Origin: Aplectana chamaeleonis
Taxonomy: Eukaryota; Nematoda; Chromadorea; Rhabditida; Cosmocercidae
Length of the DNA: 64,000 bases
Assembly: GCA_029168955.1 (NCBI GenBank)
Contig: JAPDOI010000185.1
Coordinates: 1-64,000 of the forward strand
Direction: 5' to 3'
Positions 33,501 to 48,500 of this stretch are shown in pieces. A program made the translations under genes and the position numbers. Position 1 is the first letter of the stretch. Each line of letters opens with the position of its first letter. The notes below the pieces were generated by a model. That model had not been told where the DNA came from and ran no database searches. It was given only the letters and a program-made list of their open reading frames with translations.

Positions 33501-36500
33501 GTAAGAGTGCGCCGGACGCCATATGAAGTGTGCGGGACCCATGTAAGAGTGCGCCGGACGCCATAGAAAGTGTGCGGGACCCATGTAGAGTGCGCCGGAC
33601 GCCATAGAAAGTGTGCGGGACCCATGTTAGAGTGCGCCGGACGCCATAGAAAGTGTGCGGGACCCATGTAAGGGTGCGCCGGACGCCATAGAAAGGGTGC
33701 GGGACCCATGTAAGGGTGCGCCGGGCGCCAGAGAAAGTGTGCGGGACCAATGTAAGAGTGCGCCGGACGCCATAGAAAGTGTGCGGGACCCATGTAAGAG
33801 CGCGCCGGACGCCATAGAAAGTGTGTGGGACCCATGTTAGAGTGCGCCGGACGCCATAGAAAGTGTGCGGGACCCATGTAAGAGTGCGCCGGACGCCGCA
33901 GAAAGTGTATGGGACCCATGTAAGGGTGCGCCGGACGTCATAGAAAGTGTGCGGTAGCCATGAAAGAGTGCGCCGAACGCCATAGAAAGTGTGCGGAACC
34001 TATATAAAAGGGCGCCGGACGCCATAGAAAGTGTGCGGGACCCATGTAAGGGTGCGCCGGACGTCATAGAAAGTGTGCGGGAGCCATGTAAGACTGCGAC
34101 AGACGTTATATGAAGTGTGCGGGACCCATGTCAGAGTGCGCCGAACGCCGTAGAAAGTGTGAGGGACCCATGTAAGAGTGCGCCGGACGCCATAGAAAGT
34201 GTGCGGGACCCATGTAAGAGTGCGCCGGACGCCATAGAAAGTGTGCGGGACCCATGTAAGAGTGCGCCGAACGCCATAGAAAGTGTGCGGGACCCATGTA
34301 AGAGTGCGCCGGACGCCATAGAAAGTGTGCGGGACCCATGTAAGAGTGCGCCGGACGCCATAGAAAGTGTGCGGGACCCATGTAAGAGTGCGCCGAACGC
34401 CATAGAAAGTGTGCGGGACCCATGTAAGAGCGCGCCGGACGCCATAGAAAGTGTGCGGGACCCATTTAGGAGTGCGCCAAACGCCATAGAATGTGTGCGG
34501 GACCCATGTAAGGTGCACCGGACGCCACAGAAAGTGTGCGGGACCCATGTAAGAGCGCGCCGGACGCCATAGAAAGTGTGCGGGACCAATGTAAGAGTGC
34601 GCCGGACGCCATCGAAAGTGTGCGGGACCCATGTTAGAGTACGCCGGACGCCATAGAAAGTGTGCGGGGCCCATGTAAGGGTGCGCCGGACGCCATAGAA
34701 AGTGTATGGGACCCATGTAAGAGTGCGCCGAACGCCATAGAAAATGTGCGGGACCTATGTAAGAGTGCGCCGGTCGCCATAGAAAGTGTGCGGGACCCAT
34801 TTAAGAGTGCGCCAGACGCCATACAAAGTGTGCGGGACCCATGTAGGAGTGTGCCGGACGCCATAGAAAATGTGTGGGACCCATGTAAGAATGCGCAGAA
34901 TGCCATAGAAAGTGTGCGGGACCCATGTAAGAGTGCGCCGGACGCCATAGAAAGTGTGCGGACCCATGTAAGAGTGCGCCGGACGCCATAGAAAGTGTGC
35001 GGGACCCATGTAAGAGTGCGCCGGACGCCATAGAAAGTGTGCGGGACCCATGTAAGAGTGCGCCGGACGCCATAGAAAGTGTGCGGGACCCATGTAAGAG
35101 TGCGCCGGACGCCATAGAAAGTGTGCGGGACCCATGTAAGAGTGCGCCGGATGCCGTAGAAAGTGTATGGGACCCATGTAAGGGTGCGCCGGACGCCATA
35201 GAAAGTGTGCGGAACCCATGTAAGGGTGCGCCGGACGTGTGGACGCCATGTAAAGTGTGTGAGACCCATGTTAGCGTGCGCCGGACGCCATAGGAATTGT
35301 GCGGGACCCATGTAAGAGTGCGCCGGATGCCATAGAAAGTGTGCGGGACCCATGTAAGAGTGCGTCGGATGCCATAGAAAGTGTGCGGGACCCATGTAAG
35401 AGTGCGCCGGATGCCATAGAAAGTGTGCGCCGAACGCCGTAGAAAGTGTATGGGATCCATGTAAGGGTGCGCCGGACGCCATAGAAAGTGTGCGGAACCC
35501 ATGTAAGGGTGCGCCGGACGCCATAGAAAGTGTGCGGGACCCATGTAAGAGTGCGCCGAACGCCATAGGAAGTGTAGGAACCCATGTAAGAGTGCGCCGG
35601 ATGCCATATAAAGTGTGTGAGACCCATGTAAGAGTGCGCCGGACGCCATAGAAAGGGTGCGGGACCCATGTAAGAGTGCGCCGAACGCCGTAGAAAGTGT
35701 ATGGGACTCATGTAAGAGTGCGCCGGATGCCATAGAAAGTGTGCGGGACCCATGTAAGAGTGAGCCGAACGCCAAAGAAAGTGTGCCGGACCCGTGAAAG
35801 AGTGCGCCGGATGCCATAGAAAGTGTGCGGGACCCAAGTAAGAGTGAGCCGCACGCCATAGAAGGTGTGCGGGACCCATGTAGAGAGTGCGCCGAACGCC
35901 ATAGAAAGTGTGCGGAACCTATATAAAAGGGCGCCGGACGCCATAGAAAGTGTGCGGGACCCATGTAAGGGTGCGCCTGACGCCATAGAAAGTGTGCGGG
36001 AGCCATGTAAGAGTGCGCCGGATGCCATAGAAAGTGTGCGGGACCCATGTAAGAGTGAGCCGAACGCCATAGAAAGTGTGCGGGAGCCATGAAAGAGTGC
36101 GCCGGACGCCATATAAAGTGTGCGGGACCCATGTAAGAGTGCGCCGGACGCCATAGAAAGTGTGCGGGACCCATGTAAGAGTGCGCCGGACGCCATAGAA
36201 AGTGTGCGGGACCCATGTAAGAGTGCGCCGGACGCCATAGAAAGTGTGCGGGACCCATGTAAGAGTGCGCCGGACGCCATAGAAAGTGTGCGGGACCCAT
36301 GTAGAGTGCGCCGGACGCCATAGAAAGTGTGCGGGACCCATGTAAGAGTGCGCCGGACGCCATAGAAAGTGTGCGGGACCCATGTAAGAGTGCGCCGGAC
36401 GCCATAGAAAGTGTGCGGGACCCATGTAAGAGTGCGCCGGACGCCATAGAAAGTGTGCGGGACCCATGTAAGAGTGCGCCGGACGCCATAGAAAGTGTGC

Positions 36501-39500
36501 GGGACCCATGTAAGAGTGCGCCGGACGCCATAGAAAGTGTGCGGGACCCATGTAAGAGTGCGCCGGACGCCATAGAAAGTGTGCGGGACCCATGTAAGAG
36601 TGCGCCGGACGCCATAGAAAGTGTGCGGGACCCATGTAAGAGTGCGCCGGACGCCATAGAAAGTGTGCGGGACCCATGTAAGAGTGCGCCGGACGCCATA
36701 GAAAGTGTGCGGGACCCATGTAAGAGTGCGCCGAACGCCATAGAAAGTGTGCGGGACCCATGTAAGAGTGCGCCGGACGCCATAGAAAGTGTGCGGGACC
36801 CATGTAAGAGTTCGCCGGACGCCATAGAAAGTGTACGGGCCCCATGTTAGGGTGCGCCGGACGCCATATAAAGTGTGCGGGATCCATGTAAGAGTACGCC
36901 GGACGCCATAGATAATGTGCGGAACCCATGTAAGAGTGCGCCGGACGCCATAGAGAGTGTGCGAGACCCATGTAAGAGTGCGCCGGATGCCATAGAAAGT
37001 GTATGGGATCCATGTAAGGGTGCGCCGGACGCCATAGAAAGTGTGCGGAACCCATGTAAGGGTGCGCCGGACGCCATAGAAAGTGTGCGGGACCCATGTA
37101 AGAGTGCGCCGAACGCCATAGGAAGTGTACGGAACCCATGTAAGAGTGCGCCGGACGCCATATAAAGTGTGTGAGACCCATGTAAGGGTGCGCCGGACGC
37201 CATAGAAAGGATGCGGGACACATGTAAGAGTGAGCCGCACGCCATAGAAAGTGTGCGGGGCCCATGTAAGGGTGCGCCGGACGCCATAGAAAGTGTGTGA
37301 GACCCATGTAAGGGTGCGCCGGACGCCATAGAAAGTGTGCGGGACCCATGTAAGGGTGCGACGGACGCCATAGAAAGTGTGTGAGACCCATGTTAGCGTG
37401 CGCCGGACGCCATAGGAATTGTGCGGGACCCATGTAAGAGTGAGCCAGACGCTATATGAAGTGTGCGGGACCCATGTAAGAGTGCGCCGAACGCCGTAGA
37501 AAGTGTATGGGACTCATGTAAGAGTGCGCCGGATGCCATAGAAAGTGTGCGGGACCCATGTAAGAGTGCGCGCCAGACGCTATATGAAGTGTGCGGGACC
37601 CATGTAAGAGTGCGCCGGACGCCGTAGAAAGTGTATGGGACCCATGAAAGAGTGCGCCGAACGCCATAGAAAGTGTGCTGAACCTATGTAAGAGTGCGCC
37701 GGACGCCATATAAAGTGTGCGAGACCCATGTTAGAGTGCGCCGGACGCCATAGAAAGTGTGCGGGACCCATGTAAGAGTGCGCCGAACGCCATAGGAGGT
37801 GTGCGGAACCCATGTAAGGGTGCGCCGCACGCCATAGAAAGTGTGCGGGACCCATGTAAGGGTGCGCCGGACGCCATAGAAAGTGTGCGGGACCCATGTA
37901 AGAGTGCGCCGAACGCCATAGGAAGTGTACGGAACCCATGTAAGAGTGCGCCGGACGCCATAGGAATTGTGCGGGACCCATGTAAGAGTGAGCCGGACGC
38001 CATAGAAAGTGTGCGGGACCCATGTAAGAGTGGGCCGAACGCCATAGAAAGTGTGCGGGACACATGTAAGAGTGCGCCGGATGCCATAGAAAGTGTGCGG
38101 GACCCATGTAAGAGTGCGCCGGACGCCATAGAAAGTGTGCGGGACCCATGTAAGAGTGCGCCGGACGCCATAGAAAGTGTGCGGGACCCATGTAAGAGTG
38201 CGCCGGATGCCATAGAAAGTGTGCGGGACCCATGTAAGAGTGCGCCGGATGCCATAGAAAGAGTGAGCCGAACGCCGTAGAAAGTGTATGGGATCCATGT
38301 AAGGGTGCGCCGGACGCCATAGAAAGTGTGCGGGACCCATGTAAGGGTGCGACGGACGCCATAGAAAGTGTGTGAGACCCATGTTAGCGTGCGCCGGACG
38401 CCATAGGAATTGTGCGGGACCCATGTAAGAGTGAGCCGGACGCCATAGAAAGTGTGCGGGACCCATGTAAGAGTGAGCCGAACGCCATAGAAAGTGTGCG
38501 GGACCCATGTAAGAGTGCGCCGGATGCCGTAGAAAGTGTGCGGGAGCCATGTAAGAGTGCGCCGGACGCCATAGAAAGTGTGCCGGACCCATGTAAGAGT
38601 GCGCCGGACGCCATAGAAAGTGTGCGGGACCCATGTAAGAGTGCGCCGGACGCCATAGAAAGTGTGCGGGACCCATGTAAGAGTGCGCCGGACGCCATAG
38701 AAAGTGTGCGGGACCCATGTAAGAGTGCGCCGGACGCCATAGAAAGTGTGCGGGACCCATGTAAGAGTGCGCCGGACGCCATAGAAAGTGTGCGGGACCC
38801 ATGTAAGAGTGCGCCGGACGCCATAGAAAGTGTGCGGGACCCATGTAAGAGTGCGCCGGACGCCATAGAAAGTGTGCGGGACCCATGTAAGAGTGCGCCG
38901 GACGCCATAGAAAGTGTGCGGGAGCCATGAAAGAGTGCTCCGAACGCCATAGAAAGTTTGCGGAACCTATGTAAGAGGGCGCCAGACGCTATATGAAGTG
39001 TGCGGGACCCATGTTAGAGTGCGCCGGACGCCATAGAAAGTGTGCGGGACCCATGTAAGAGTGAGCAGCACGCCGTAGAAGGTGTGCGGGACCCATGTAA
39101 GGGTGCGCCGGACGCCATAGAAAGTGTGCGGGACCCATGAAAGAGTGCGCCGGACGCCAGAGAAAGTGTGCGGGACCCATCTAAGAGTGCGCCGGACGCC
39201 ATAGAAAGTGTGCGGAACCCATGTAAGAGTGCGCCGGACGCCATAAAAAGTGTGCGGGACCCATGTTAGCGTGCGCCGGACGCCATAGAAATTGTGCGGG
39301 ACCCATGTAAGAGTGCGCCGGATGCCATAGAAAGTGTGCGGGACCCATGTAAGAGTGCGCCGGACGCCATAGGAATTGTGCGGGACCCATGTAAGAGTGA
39401 GCCGGACGCCATAGAAAGTGTGCGGGACCCATGTAAGAGTGAGCCGAACGCCATAGAAAGTGTGCCGGACCCATGTAAGAGTGCGCCGGATGCCATAGAA

Positions 39501-42500
39501 AGTGTGCGGGACCCATGTAAGAGTGAGCCGCACGCCATAGAACGTGTGCGGGACCCATGTAAGAGTGCGCCGGATGCCATAGAAAGTGTGCGGGACCCAT
39601 GTAAGAGTGCGCCGAACGCCGTAGAAAGTGTATGGGACCCATGTAAGGGTGCGCCGGACGCCATAGAAAGTGTGCGGGACCCATGTAAGGGTGCGCCGGA
39701 CGCCATAGAAAGTGTGCGGGACCCATGTAAGAGTGAGCCGCACGCCGTAGAAAGTGTATGGGACCCATGTAAGGGTGCGCCGGACGCCATAGAAAGTGTG
39801 CGGGACCCATGTAAGGGTGCGCCGGACGCCATAGAAAGTGTATGGGACCCATGTAAGGGTGCGCCGGACGCCATAGAAAGTGTGCGGGACCCATGTAAGG
39901 GTGCGCCGGACGCCATAGAAAGTGTGCGGGACCCATGTAAGAGTGCGCCGGATGCCATAGAAAGTGTGCGGGACCCATGTAAGAGTGCGCCGGATGCCAT
40001 AGAAAGTGTGCGGGACCCATGTAAGAGTGAGCCGAACGCCATAGAAAGTGTGCCGGACCCATGTAAGAGTGCGCCGGATGCCGTAGAAAGTGTGCGGGAG
40101 CCATGAAAGAGTGCGCCGAACGCCATAGAAAGTGTGCGGGACCTATGTAAGAGGGCGCCAGACGCTATATGAGGTGTGCGGGACCCATGTAAGAGTGCGC
40201 CGAACGCCATAGAAAGTGTGCGGGACCTATGTAAGAGGGCGCCGGACGCCATAGAAAGTGTATGGGACCCATGTAAGGGTGCGCCGGACGCCATAGCAAG
40301 TGTGCGGGACCCAAGTAAGAGTGCGCCGAGCGCAATAGAACGTGTACGGTACCCATGTAGGAGTTTGCCGGACGCCGTAGAAAATGTGCGGGACCCATGA
40401 AGAGTGCGCCGGACGCCATAGGAAGTGTGCGGGACCCATGTTAGACTGCGCCGGACGCCATAGAAAGTGTGCGGGACCCATGTAGGAGTGCGCCGGACGC
40501 CGCAGAAAGTGTGCGGGACCCATGTTAGAGTGCGCCGGACGCCATAGAAAGTGTGCGGGACCCATGTAAGAGTGAGCCGCACGCCATAGAACGTGTGCGG
40601 GACCCATGTAAGAGTGCGCCGAACGCCATAGGAAGTGTACGGAATCCATGTAAGGGTGCGCCGGACGCCATAGAAAGTGTGCGGGATCCATGTAAGAGTG
40701 AGCCGCACGCCGTAGAAAGTGTATGGGACCCATGTAAGGGTGCGCCGGACGCCATAGAAAGTGTGCGGGACCCATGTAAAAGTGCGCCGGACGCCATAGA
40801 AAGTGTGCGGGAGCCATGAAAGAGGGCGCCGGACGCCATAGAAAGTGTGCGGGACCCATGTAAGAGTGAGCCGCACGCCATAGAAAGTGTAGGGGACCCA
40901 TGTAAGAGTGCGGCGGAGGCCATAGAAAGTGTGCGGGAGCCATGAAAGAGTGCGCCGAACGCCATAGAAAGTGTGCGGGGCCTATGTAAGAGTGCGCCAG
41001 ACGCTATATGAAGTGTGCGGGACCCATGTTATCGTGCGCCGGACGCCATAGGAATTGTGCGGGACCCATGTAAGAGTGAGCCGAACGCCATAGAAAGTGT
41101 GCCGGACTCATGTAAGAGTGCGCCGGATGCCGTAGAAAGTGTGCGGGACCCATGTAAGAGTGCGTCGGATGCCATAGAAAGTGTGCGGGACCCATGTAAG
41201 AGTGCGCCGGACGCCATAGAAAGTGTGCGGGACCCATGTAAGAGTGCGCCGGACGCCATAGAAAGTGTGCGGGACCCATGTAAGAGTGCGCCGGACGCCA
41301 TAGAAAGTGTGCGGGACCCATGTAAGAGTGCGCCGAACGCCATAGAAAGTGTGCGGGACCCATGTAAGACTGCGCCGGACGCCATAGAAAGTGTACGGGA
41401 CCCATGTAAGAGTGCGCCGGACGCCATTGAAAGTGTGCGGGACTCATGTAAGAGTGCGCCGGACGCCATTGAAAGTGTGCGGGACCCATGTAAGAGGGCG
41501 GCGAACACCATAAAAAGGGCGCGGGACCCATGGGAGAGTGCGCCGGACGCCATAGAAAGTGTGCGGGACCCATGTAAGAGTGCGCCGGACGCCATAGAAA
41601 GTGTGCGGGACCCATGTAAGAGTGCGCCGGACGCCATAGAAAGTGTGCGGGACCCATGTAAGAGTGCGCCGGACGCCATAGAAAGTGTGCGGGACCCATG
41701 TAAGAGTGCGCCGAACGCCATAGAAAGTGTGCGGGACCCATGTAAGAGTGCGCCGGACGCCATAGAAAGTGTGCGGGCCCCATGTTAGAGTGCGCCGGAC
41801 GCCATAGAAAGTTTGCGGGACCCATGTAAGAGTGAGCCGCACGCCATAGAACGTGTGCGGGACCCATGTAAGAGTGCGCCGGATGCCATAGAAAGTGTGC
41901 GGGACCCATGTAAGGGTGCGCCGGACGCCATAGAAAGTGTGCGCGACCCATGTAAGAGTGCGCCGGACGCCAGAGAAAGTGTGCGGGACCCAAGTAAGAG
42001 TGAGCCGCACGCCATAGAAGGTGTGCGGGACCCATGTAAGAGTGCGCCGGATGCCATAGGAAGTGTACGGAACCCATGTAAGAGTGCGCCGGACGCCATA
42101 GAAAATGTGCGAGACCCATGCTAGAGTGCGCCGAACGCCATAGAAAGTGTGCGGGACCCATGTTAGAGTGCGCCGGACGCCATAGAAAGTGTGCGGGACC
42201 CATGTAAGAGTGAGCCGCACGCCATAGAACGTGTGCGGGACCCATGTAAGAGTGCGCCGGATGCCATAGAAAGTGTGCGGGAGCCATGAAAGAGTGCGCC
42301 GAACGCCATAGAAAGTGTGCGGGACCTATGTAAGAGGGCGCCAGACGCTATATGAAGTGTGCGGGACCCATGTAAGAGTGCGCCGGATGCCATATAAAGT
42401 GTGCGGGACCCATTTAAGAGTGCGCCGGATGCCATAGAAAGTGTGCGGGACCCATGGAAGAGTGAGCCGAACGCCATAGAAAGTGTGTGAGACCCATGTT

Positions 42501-45500
42501 ATCGTGCGCCGGACGCCATAGGAATTGTGCGGGACCCATGTAAGAGTGAGCCGAACGCCATAGAAAGTGTGCCGGACTCATGTAAGAGTGCGCCGGATGC
42601 CGTAGAAAGTGTGCGGGACCCATGTAAGAGTGAGCCGGACGCTATAGGAATTGTGCGGGACCCATGTAAGGGTGCGCCGGACGTCATAGAAAGTGTGCGG
42701 GACCCATGTAAGGGTGCGCCGGACGCCATAGAAAGTGTGCGGGACCCATGTAAGAGTGCGCCGAACGCCATAGGAAGTGTACGGAACCCATGTAAGAGTG
42801 CGCCGGACGCCATAGGAATTGTGCGGGACCCATGTAAGAGTGAGCCGGACGCCATAGAAAGTGTGCGGGACCCATGTAAGAGTGAGCCGAACGCCATAGA
42901 AAGTGTGCCGGACCCATGTAAGAGTGCGCCGGATGCCATAGAAAGTGTGCGGGAGCCATGAAAGAGTGCGCCGAACGCCATAGAAAGTGTGCGGGACCTA
43001 TGTAAGAGGGCGCCAGACGCTATATGAAGTGTGCGGGACCCATGTAAGAGTGCGCCGAACGCCGTAGAAAGTGTATGGGACCCATGTAAGGGTGCGCCGG
43101 ACGCCATAGAAAGTGTGCGGGACCCATGTAAGGGTGCGCCGGACGCCATAGAAAGTGTGCGGGACCCATGTAAGAGTGCGCCGAACGCCATAGGAAGTGT
43201 ACGGAACCCATGTAAGAGTGCGCCGGACGCCATAGGAATTGTGCGGGACCCATGTAAGAGTGCGCCGGATGCCATAGAAAGTGTGCGGGACCCATGTAAG
43301 AGTGCGCCGGATGCCATAGAAAGTGTGCGGGACCCATGTAAGAGTGCGCCGGACGCCATAGAAAGTGTGTGAGACCCATGTTAGCGTGCGCCGGACGCCA
43401 TAGGAATTGTGCGGGACCCATGTAAGAGTGAGCCGGACGCCATAGAAAGTGTGCGGGACCCATGTAAGAGTGAGCCGAACGCCATAGAAAGTGTGCCGGA
43501 CCCATGTAAGAGTGCGCCGGATGCCGTAGAAAGTGTGCGGGAGCCATGTAAGAGTGCGCCGGACGCCATAGAAAGTGTGCGGGAGCCATGAAAGAGTGCG
43601 CCGAACGCCATAGAAAGTGTGCGGGACCTATGTAAGAGGGCGCCGGACGCCATAGAAAGTGTGCGGGACCCATGTAAGAGTGCGCCGGACGCCATAGAAA
43701 GTGTGCGGGACCCATGTAAGAGTGCGCCGGACGCCATAGAAAGTGTGCGGGACCCATGTAAGAGTGCGCCGAACGCCGTAGGAAGTGTATGGGAACCCTG
43801 TAAGGGTGCGCCGGACGCCATAGAAAGTGTGCGGGACCCATGTAAGGGTGCGCCGGACGCCATAGAAAGTGTGCGGGACCCATGTAAGAGTGCGCCGAAC
43901 GCCATAGGAATTGTGCGGGACCCATGTAAGAGTGAGCCGGACGCCATAGAAAGTGTGCGGGACCCATGTAAGAGTGAGCCGAACGCCATAGAAAGTGTGC
44001 CGGACCCATGTAAGAGTGCGCCGGATGCCGTAGAAAGTGTGCGGAACCCATGTAAGAGTGCGCCGGATGCCATAGAAAGTGTGCGGGACCCATGTAAGAG
44101 TGCGCCGGATGCCATAGAAAGTGTGCGGGACCCATGTAAGAGTGCGCCGGACGCCATGTAAAGTGTGTGAGACCCATGTTAGCGTGCGCCGGACGCCATA
44201 GGAATTGTGCGGGACCCATGTAAGAGTGCGCCGGATGCCATAGAAAGTGTGCGGGACCCATGTAAGAGTGCGCCGGATGCCATAGAAAGTGTGCGGGAGC
44301 CATGAAAGAGTGCGCCGAACGCCATAGAAAGTGTGCTGAACCTATGTAAAAGGGCGCCAGACGCTATATGAAGTGTGCGGCACCCATGTAAGAGTGCGCC
44401 GAACGCCGTAGAAAGTGTATGGGATCCATGTAAGGGTGCGCCGGACGCCATAGAAAGTGTGCGGAACCCATGTAAGGGTGCGCCGGACGCCATAGAAAGT
44501 GTGCGGGACCCATGTAAGAGTGCGCCGAACGCCATAGGAAGTGTGCTGAACCTATGTAAAAGGGCGCCAGACGCTATATGAAGTGTGCGGCACCCATGTA
44601 AGAGTGCGCCGAACGCCATAGAAAGTGTGCGGGACCCATGTAAGGGTGCGACGGACGCCATAGAAAGTGTGCGGGACCCATGTAAGAGTGCGCCGAACGC
44701 CATAGGAAGTGTACGGAACCCATGTAAGAGTGCGCCGGACGCCATAGGAATTGTGCGGGACCCATGTAAGGGTGCGCCGGACGTCATAGAAAGTGTGCGG
44801 GAGCCATGTAAGAGTGCGCCGAACGCCATAGTGTACGCAACCCATGTAAGAGTGCGCCGGACGCCATAGAAAGTGTGCGGGACCCATGTAAGGGTGCGAC
44901 GGACGCCATAGAAAGTGTGCGGGACCCATGTAAGAGTGCGCCGAACGCCATAGGAATTGTGCGGGACCCATGTAAGAGTGAGCCGGACGCCATAGAAAGT
45001 GTGCGGGACCCATGTAAGAGTGCGCCGGACGCCATAGGAATTGTGCGGGACCCATGTAAGGGTGCGACGGACGCCATAGAAAGTGTGCGGGACCCATGTA
45101 AGAGTGCGCCGAACGCCATAGGAAGTGTACGGAACCCATGTAAGGGTGCGCCGGACGCCATAGAAAGTGTGCGGGACCCATGTAAGAGTGCGCCGGACGC
45201 CATAGAAAGTGTGCGGGACCCATGTAAGGGTGCGCCGGACGCCATAGAAAGGATGCGGGACACATGTAAGAGTGAGCCGCACGCCGTAGAAAGTGTATGG
45301 GACCCATGTAAGGGTGCGCCGGACGCCATAGAAAGTGTGCGGGACCCATGTAAGAGTGCGCCAGACGCTATATGAAGTGTGCGGGACCCATGTAAGAGTG
45401 CGCCGAACGCCGTAAAAAGTGTGCGGGACCCATGCAAGAGTGCGCCGAACGCCGTAGAAAGTGTACGGGACCCGTGTAAGAGTGCGCCGGACGCCATAGA

Positions 45501-48500
45501 AAGTATGCCGGGCCCATGTAAGAGTGCGCCGAACGCCATAGAAAGTGTGCGGGACCCATGTAAGAGTGCGTCGGACGCCATAGAAAGTGTGTAGGACCCA
45601 TGTAAGAGTACGCCGGACGCCATAGAAAGTGTGCGGGAACCATGTAAGAGTGCGCCGAACGCCATAGAAAGTGTGCGGGACCCATGTAAGAGTGCGCCGG
45701 ACGCGATATAAAGTGTGCGGGACCCATGTAAGAGTGCGCCGCATGCCATAGAAGGTGTGCGGGACCCATGTAAGAGTGCGCCGGATGCCATAGAAAGTGT
45801 GTGAGACCCATGTAAGCGTGCGCCGGACGCCATAGAAAGTGTGCGGGACCCATGTAAGAGTGCGCCGGACGCCATGTAAAGTGTGTGAGACCCATGTTAG
45901 CGTGCGCCGGACGCCATAGGAATTGTGCGGGACCCATGTAAGAGTGCGCCGGATGCCATAGAAAGTGTGCGGGACCCATGTAAGAGTGCGCCGGATGCCA
46001 TAGAAAGTGTGCGGGACCCATGTAAGAGTGCGCCGGATGCCATAGAAAGTGTGCGGGACCCATGTAAGAGTGCGCCGGACGCCATGTAAAGTGTGTGAGA
46101 CCCATGTAAGGGTGCGCCGGATGCCATAGAAAGTGTGCGGGAGAAAGTGTGCTATAGAAAGTGTGCGGGACCCATGTAAGGGTGCGCCGGACGTGTGGAC
46201 GCCATGTAAAGTGTGTGAGACCCATGTAAGGGTGCGCCGGACGCCATAGAAAGTGTGCGGGACCCATGTAAGAGTGCGCCGAACGCCATAGGAAGTGTAC
46301 GGAACCCATGTAAGAGTGCGCCGGACGCCATATAAAGTGTGTGAGACCCATGTTAGCGTGCGCCGGACGCCATAGGAATTGTGCGGGACCCATGTAAGAG
46401 TGAGCCAGACGCTATATGAAGTGTGCGGGACCCATGTAAGAGTGCGCCGGATGCCGTAGAAAGTGTGCGGGAGCCATGAAAGAGTGCGCCGAACGCCATA
46501 GAAAGTGTGCGGGACCTATGTAAGAGTGCGCCAGACGCTATATGAAGTGTGCGGGACCCATGAAAGAGTGCGCCGAACGCCGTAGAAAGTGTATGGGACC
46601 CATGTAAGGGTGAGCCGCACGCCGTAGAAGGTGTGCGGGACCCATGTAAGAGTGCGCCGGATGCCATAGAAAGTGTGCGGGAGCCATGAAAGAGTGCGCC
46701 GAACGCCATAGAAAGTGTGCGGGACCTATGTAAGAGGGCGCCAGACGCTATATGAAGTGTGCGGGACCCATGTAAGGGTGCGCCGGACGCCATAGAAAGT
46801 GTGCGGGAGCCATGTAAGAGTGCGCCGAACGCCATAGTGTACGGAACCCATGTAAGAGTGCGCCGGACCCCATAGAAAGTGTGCGGGACCCATGTAAGAG
46901 TGAGCCGCACGCCATAGAAGGTGTGCGGGACCCATGTAAGAGTGCGCCGGATGCCATAGAAAGTGTGCGGGAGCCATGAAAGAGTGCGCCGAACGCCATA
47001 GAAAGTGTGCGGAACCTATATAAAGGGCGCCGGACGCCATAGAAAGTGTGCGGGACCCATGTTAGAGTGCGCCGGACGCCATAGAGAGTGTGCGGGACCC
47101 ATGTAAGAGTGAGCCGAACGCCATAGAAAGTGTGCCGGACCCATGTAAGAGTGCGCCGGATGCCGTAGAAAGTGTGCGGGAGCCATGAAAGAGTGCGCCG
47201 AACGCCATAGAAAGTGTGCGGAACCTATATAAAAGGGCGCCGGACGCCATAGAAAGTGTGCGGGACCCATGTAAGGGTGCGCCGGACGCCATAGAAAGTG
47301 TGCGGGAGCCATGTAAGAGTGCGCCGAACGCCATAGTGTACGGAACCCATGTAAGAGTGCGCCGGACGCCATAAAAAGTGTGTGAGACCCATGTTAGCGT
47401 GCGCCGGACGCCATAGGAATTGTGCGGGACCCATGTAAGAGTGAGCCGGACGCCATAGAAAGTGTGCCGGACCCATGTAAGAGTGCGCCAGACGCTATAT
47501 GAAGTGTGCGGGACCCATGTAAGAGTGCGCCGGACGCCGTAGAAAGTGTATGGGACCCATGTAAGACTGCGCCGGACGTTATATGAAGTGTGCGGGTTCC
47601 ATGTCAGAGTGCGCCGAACGCCGTAGAAAGTGTATGGGACCCATGTAAGGGTGCGCCGGACGCCATAGAAAGTGTGAGGGACCCAAGTAAGAGTGCGCCG
47701 AGCGCAATAGAACGTGTACGGAATCCATGTAAGAGTGCGCCGGATGCCATATAAAGTGTGCGGGACCCATGTAAGAGTGCGCCAGACGCTATATGAAGTG
47801 TGCGGGACCCATGTAAGAGTGCGCCGGATGCCATAGAAAGTGTGCGGGAGCCATGAAAGAGTGCGCCGAACGCCATAGAAAGTGTGCGGGACCCATGTAA
47901 GAGTGCGCCGAACGCCGTAGAAAGTGTATGGGACCCATGTAAGGGTGCGCCGGACGCCATAGAAAGTGTGCGGGACCCATGTTAGAGTGCGCCGGACGCC
48001 ATAGAAAGTGTGCGGGACCCATGTAAGAGTGAGCCGCACGCCATAGAAGGTGTGCGGGACCCATGTAAGAGTGCGCCGGATGCCATAGAAAGTGTGCGGG
48101 AGCCATGAAAGAGTGCGCCGAACGCCATAGAAAGTGTGCGGAACCTATATAAAAGGGCGCCGGACGCCATAGAAAGTGTGCGGGACCCATGTAAGAGTGC
48201 GCCGAACGCCGTAGAAAGTGTATGGGACCCATGTAAGGGTGCGCCGGACGCCATAGAAAGTGTGCGGGACCCATGTAAGAGTGAGCCGCACGCCGTAGAA
48301 GGTGTGCGGGACCCATGTAAGAGTGCGCCAGACGCTATATGAAGTGTGCGGGACCCATGTAAGAGTGCGCCAGACGCTATATGAAGTGTGCGGGACCCAT
48401 GTAAGAGTGCGCCGAACGCCGTAGAAAGTGTATGGGACCCATGTAAGGGTGCGCCGGACGCCATAGAAAGTGTGAGGGACCCAAGTAAGAGTGCGCCGAG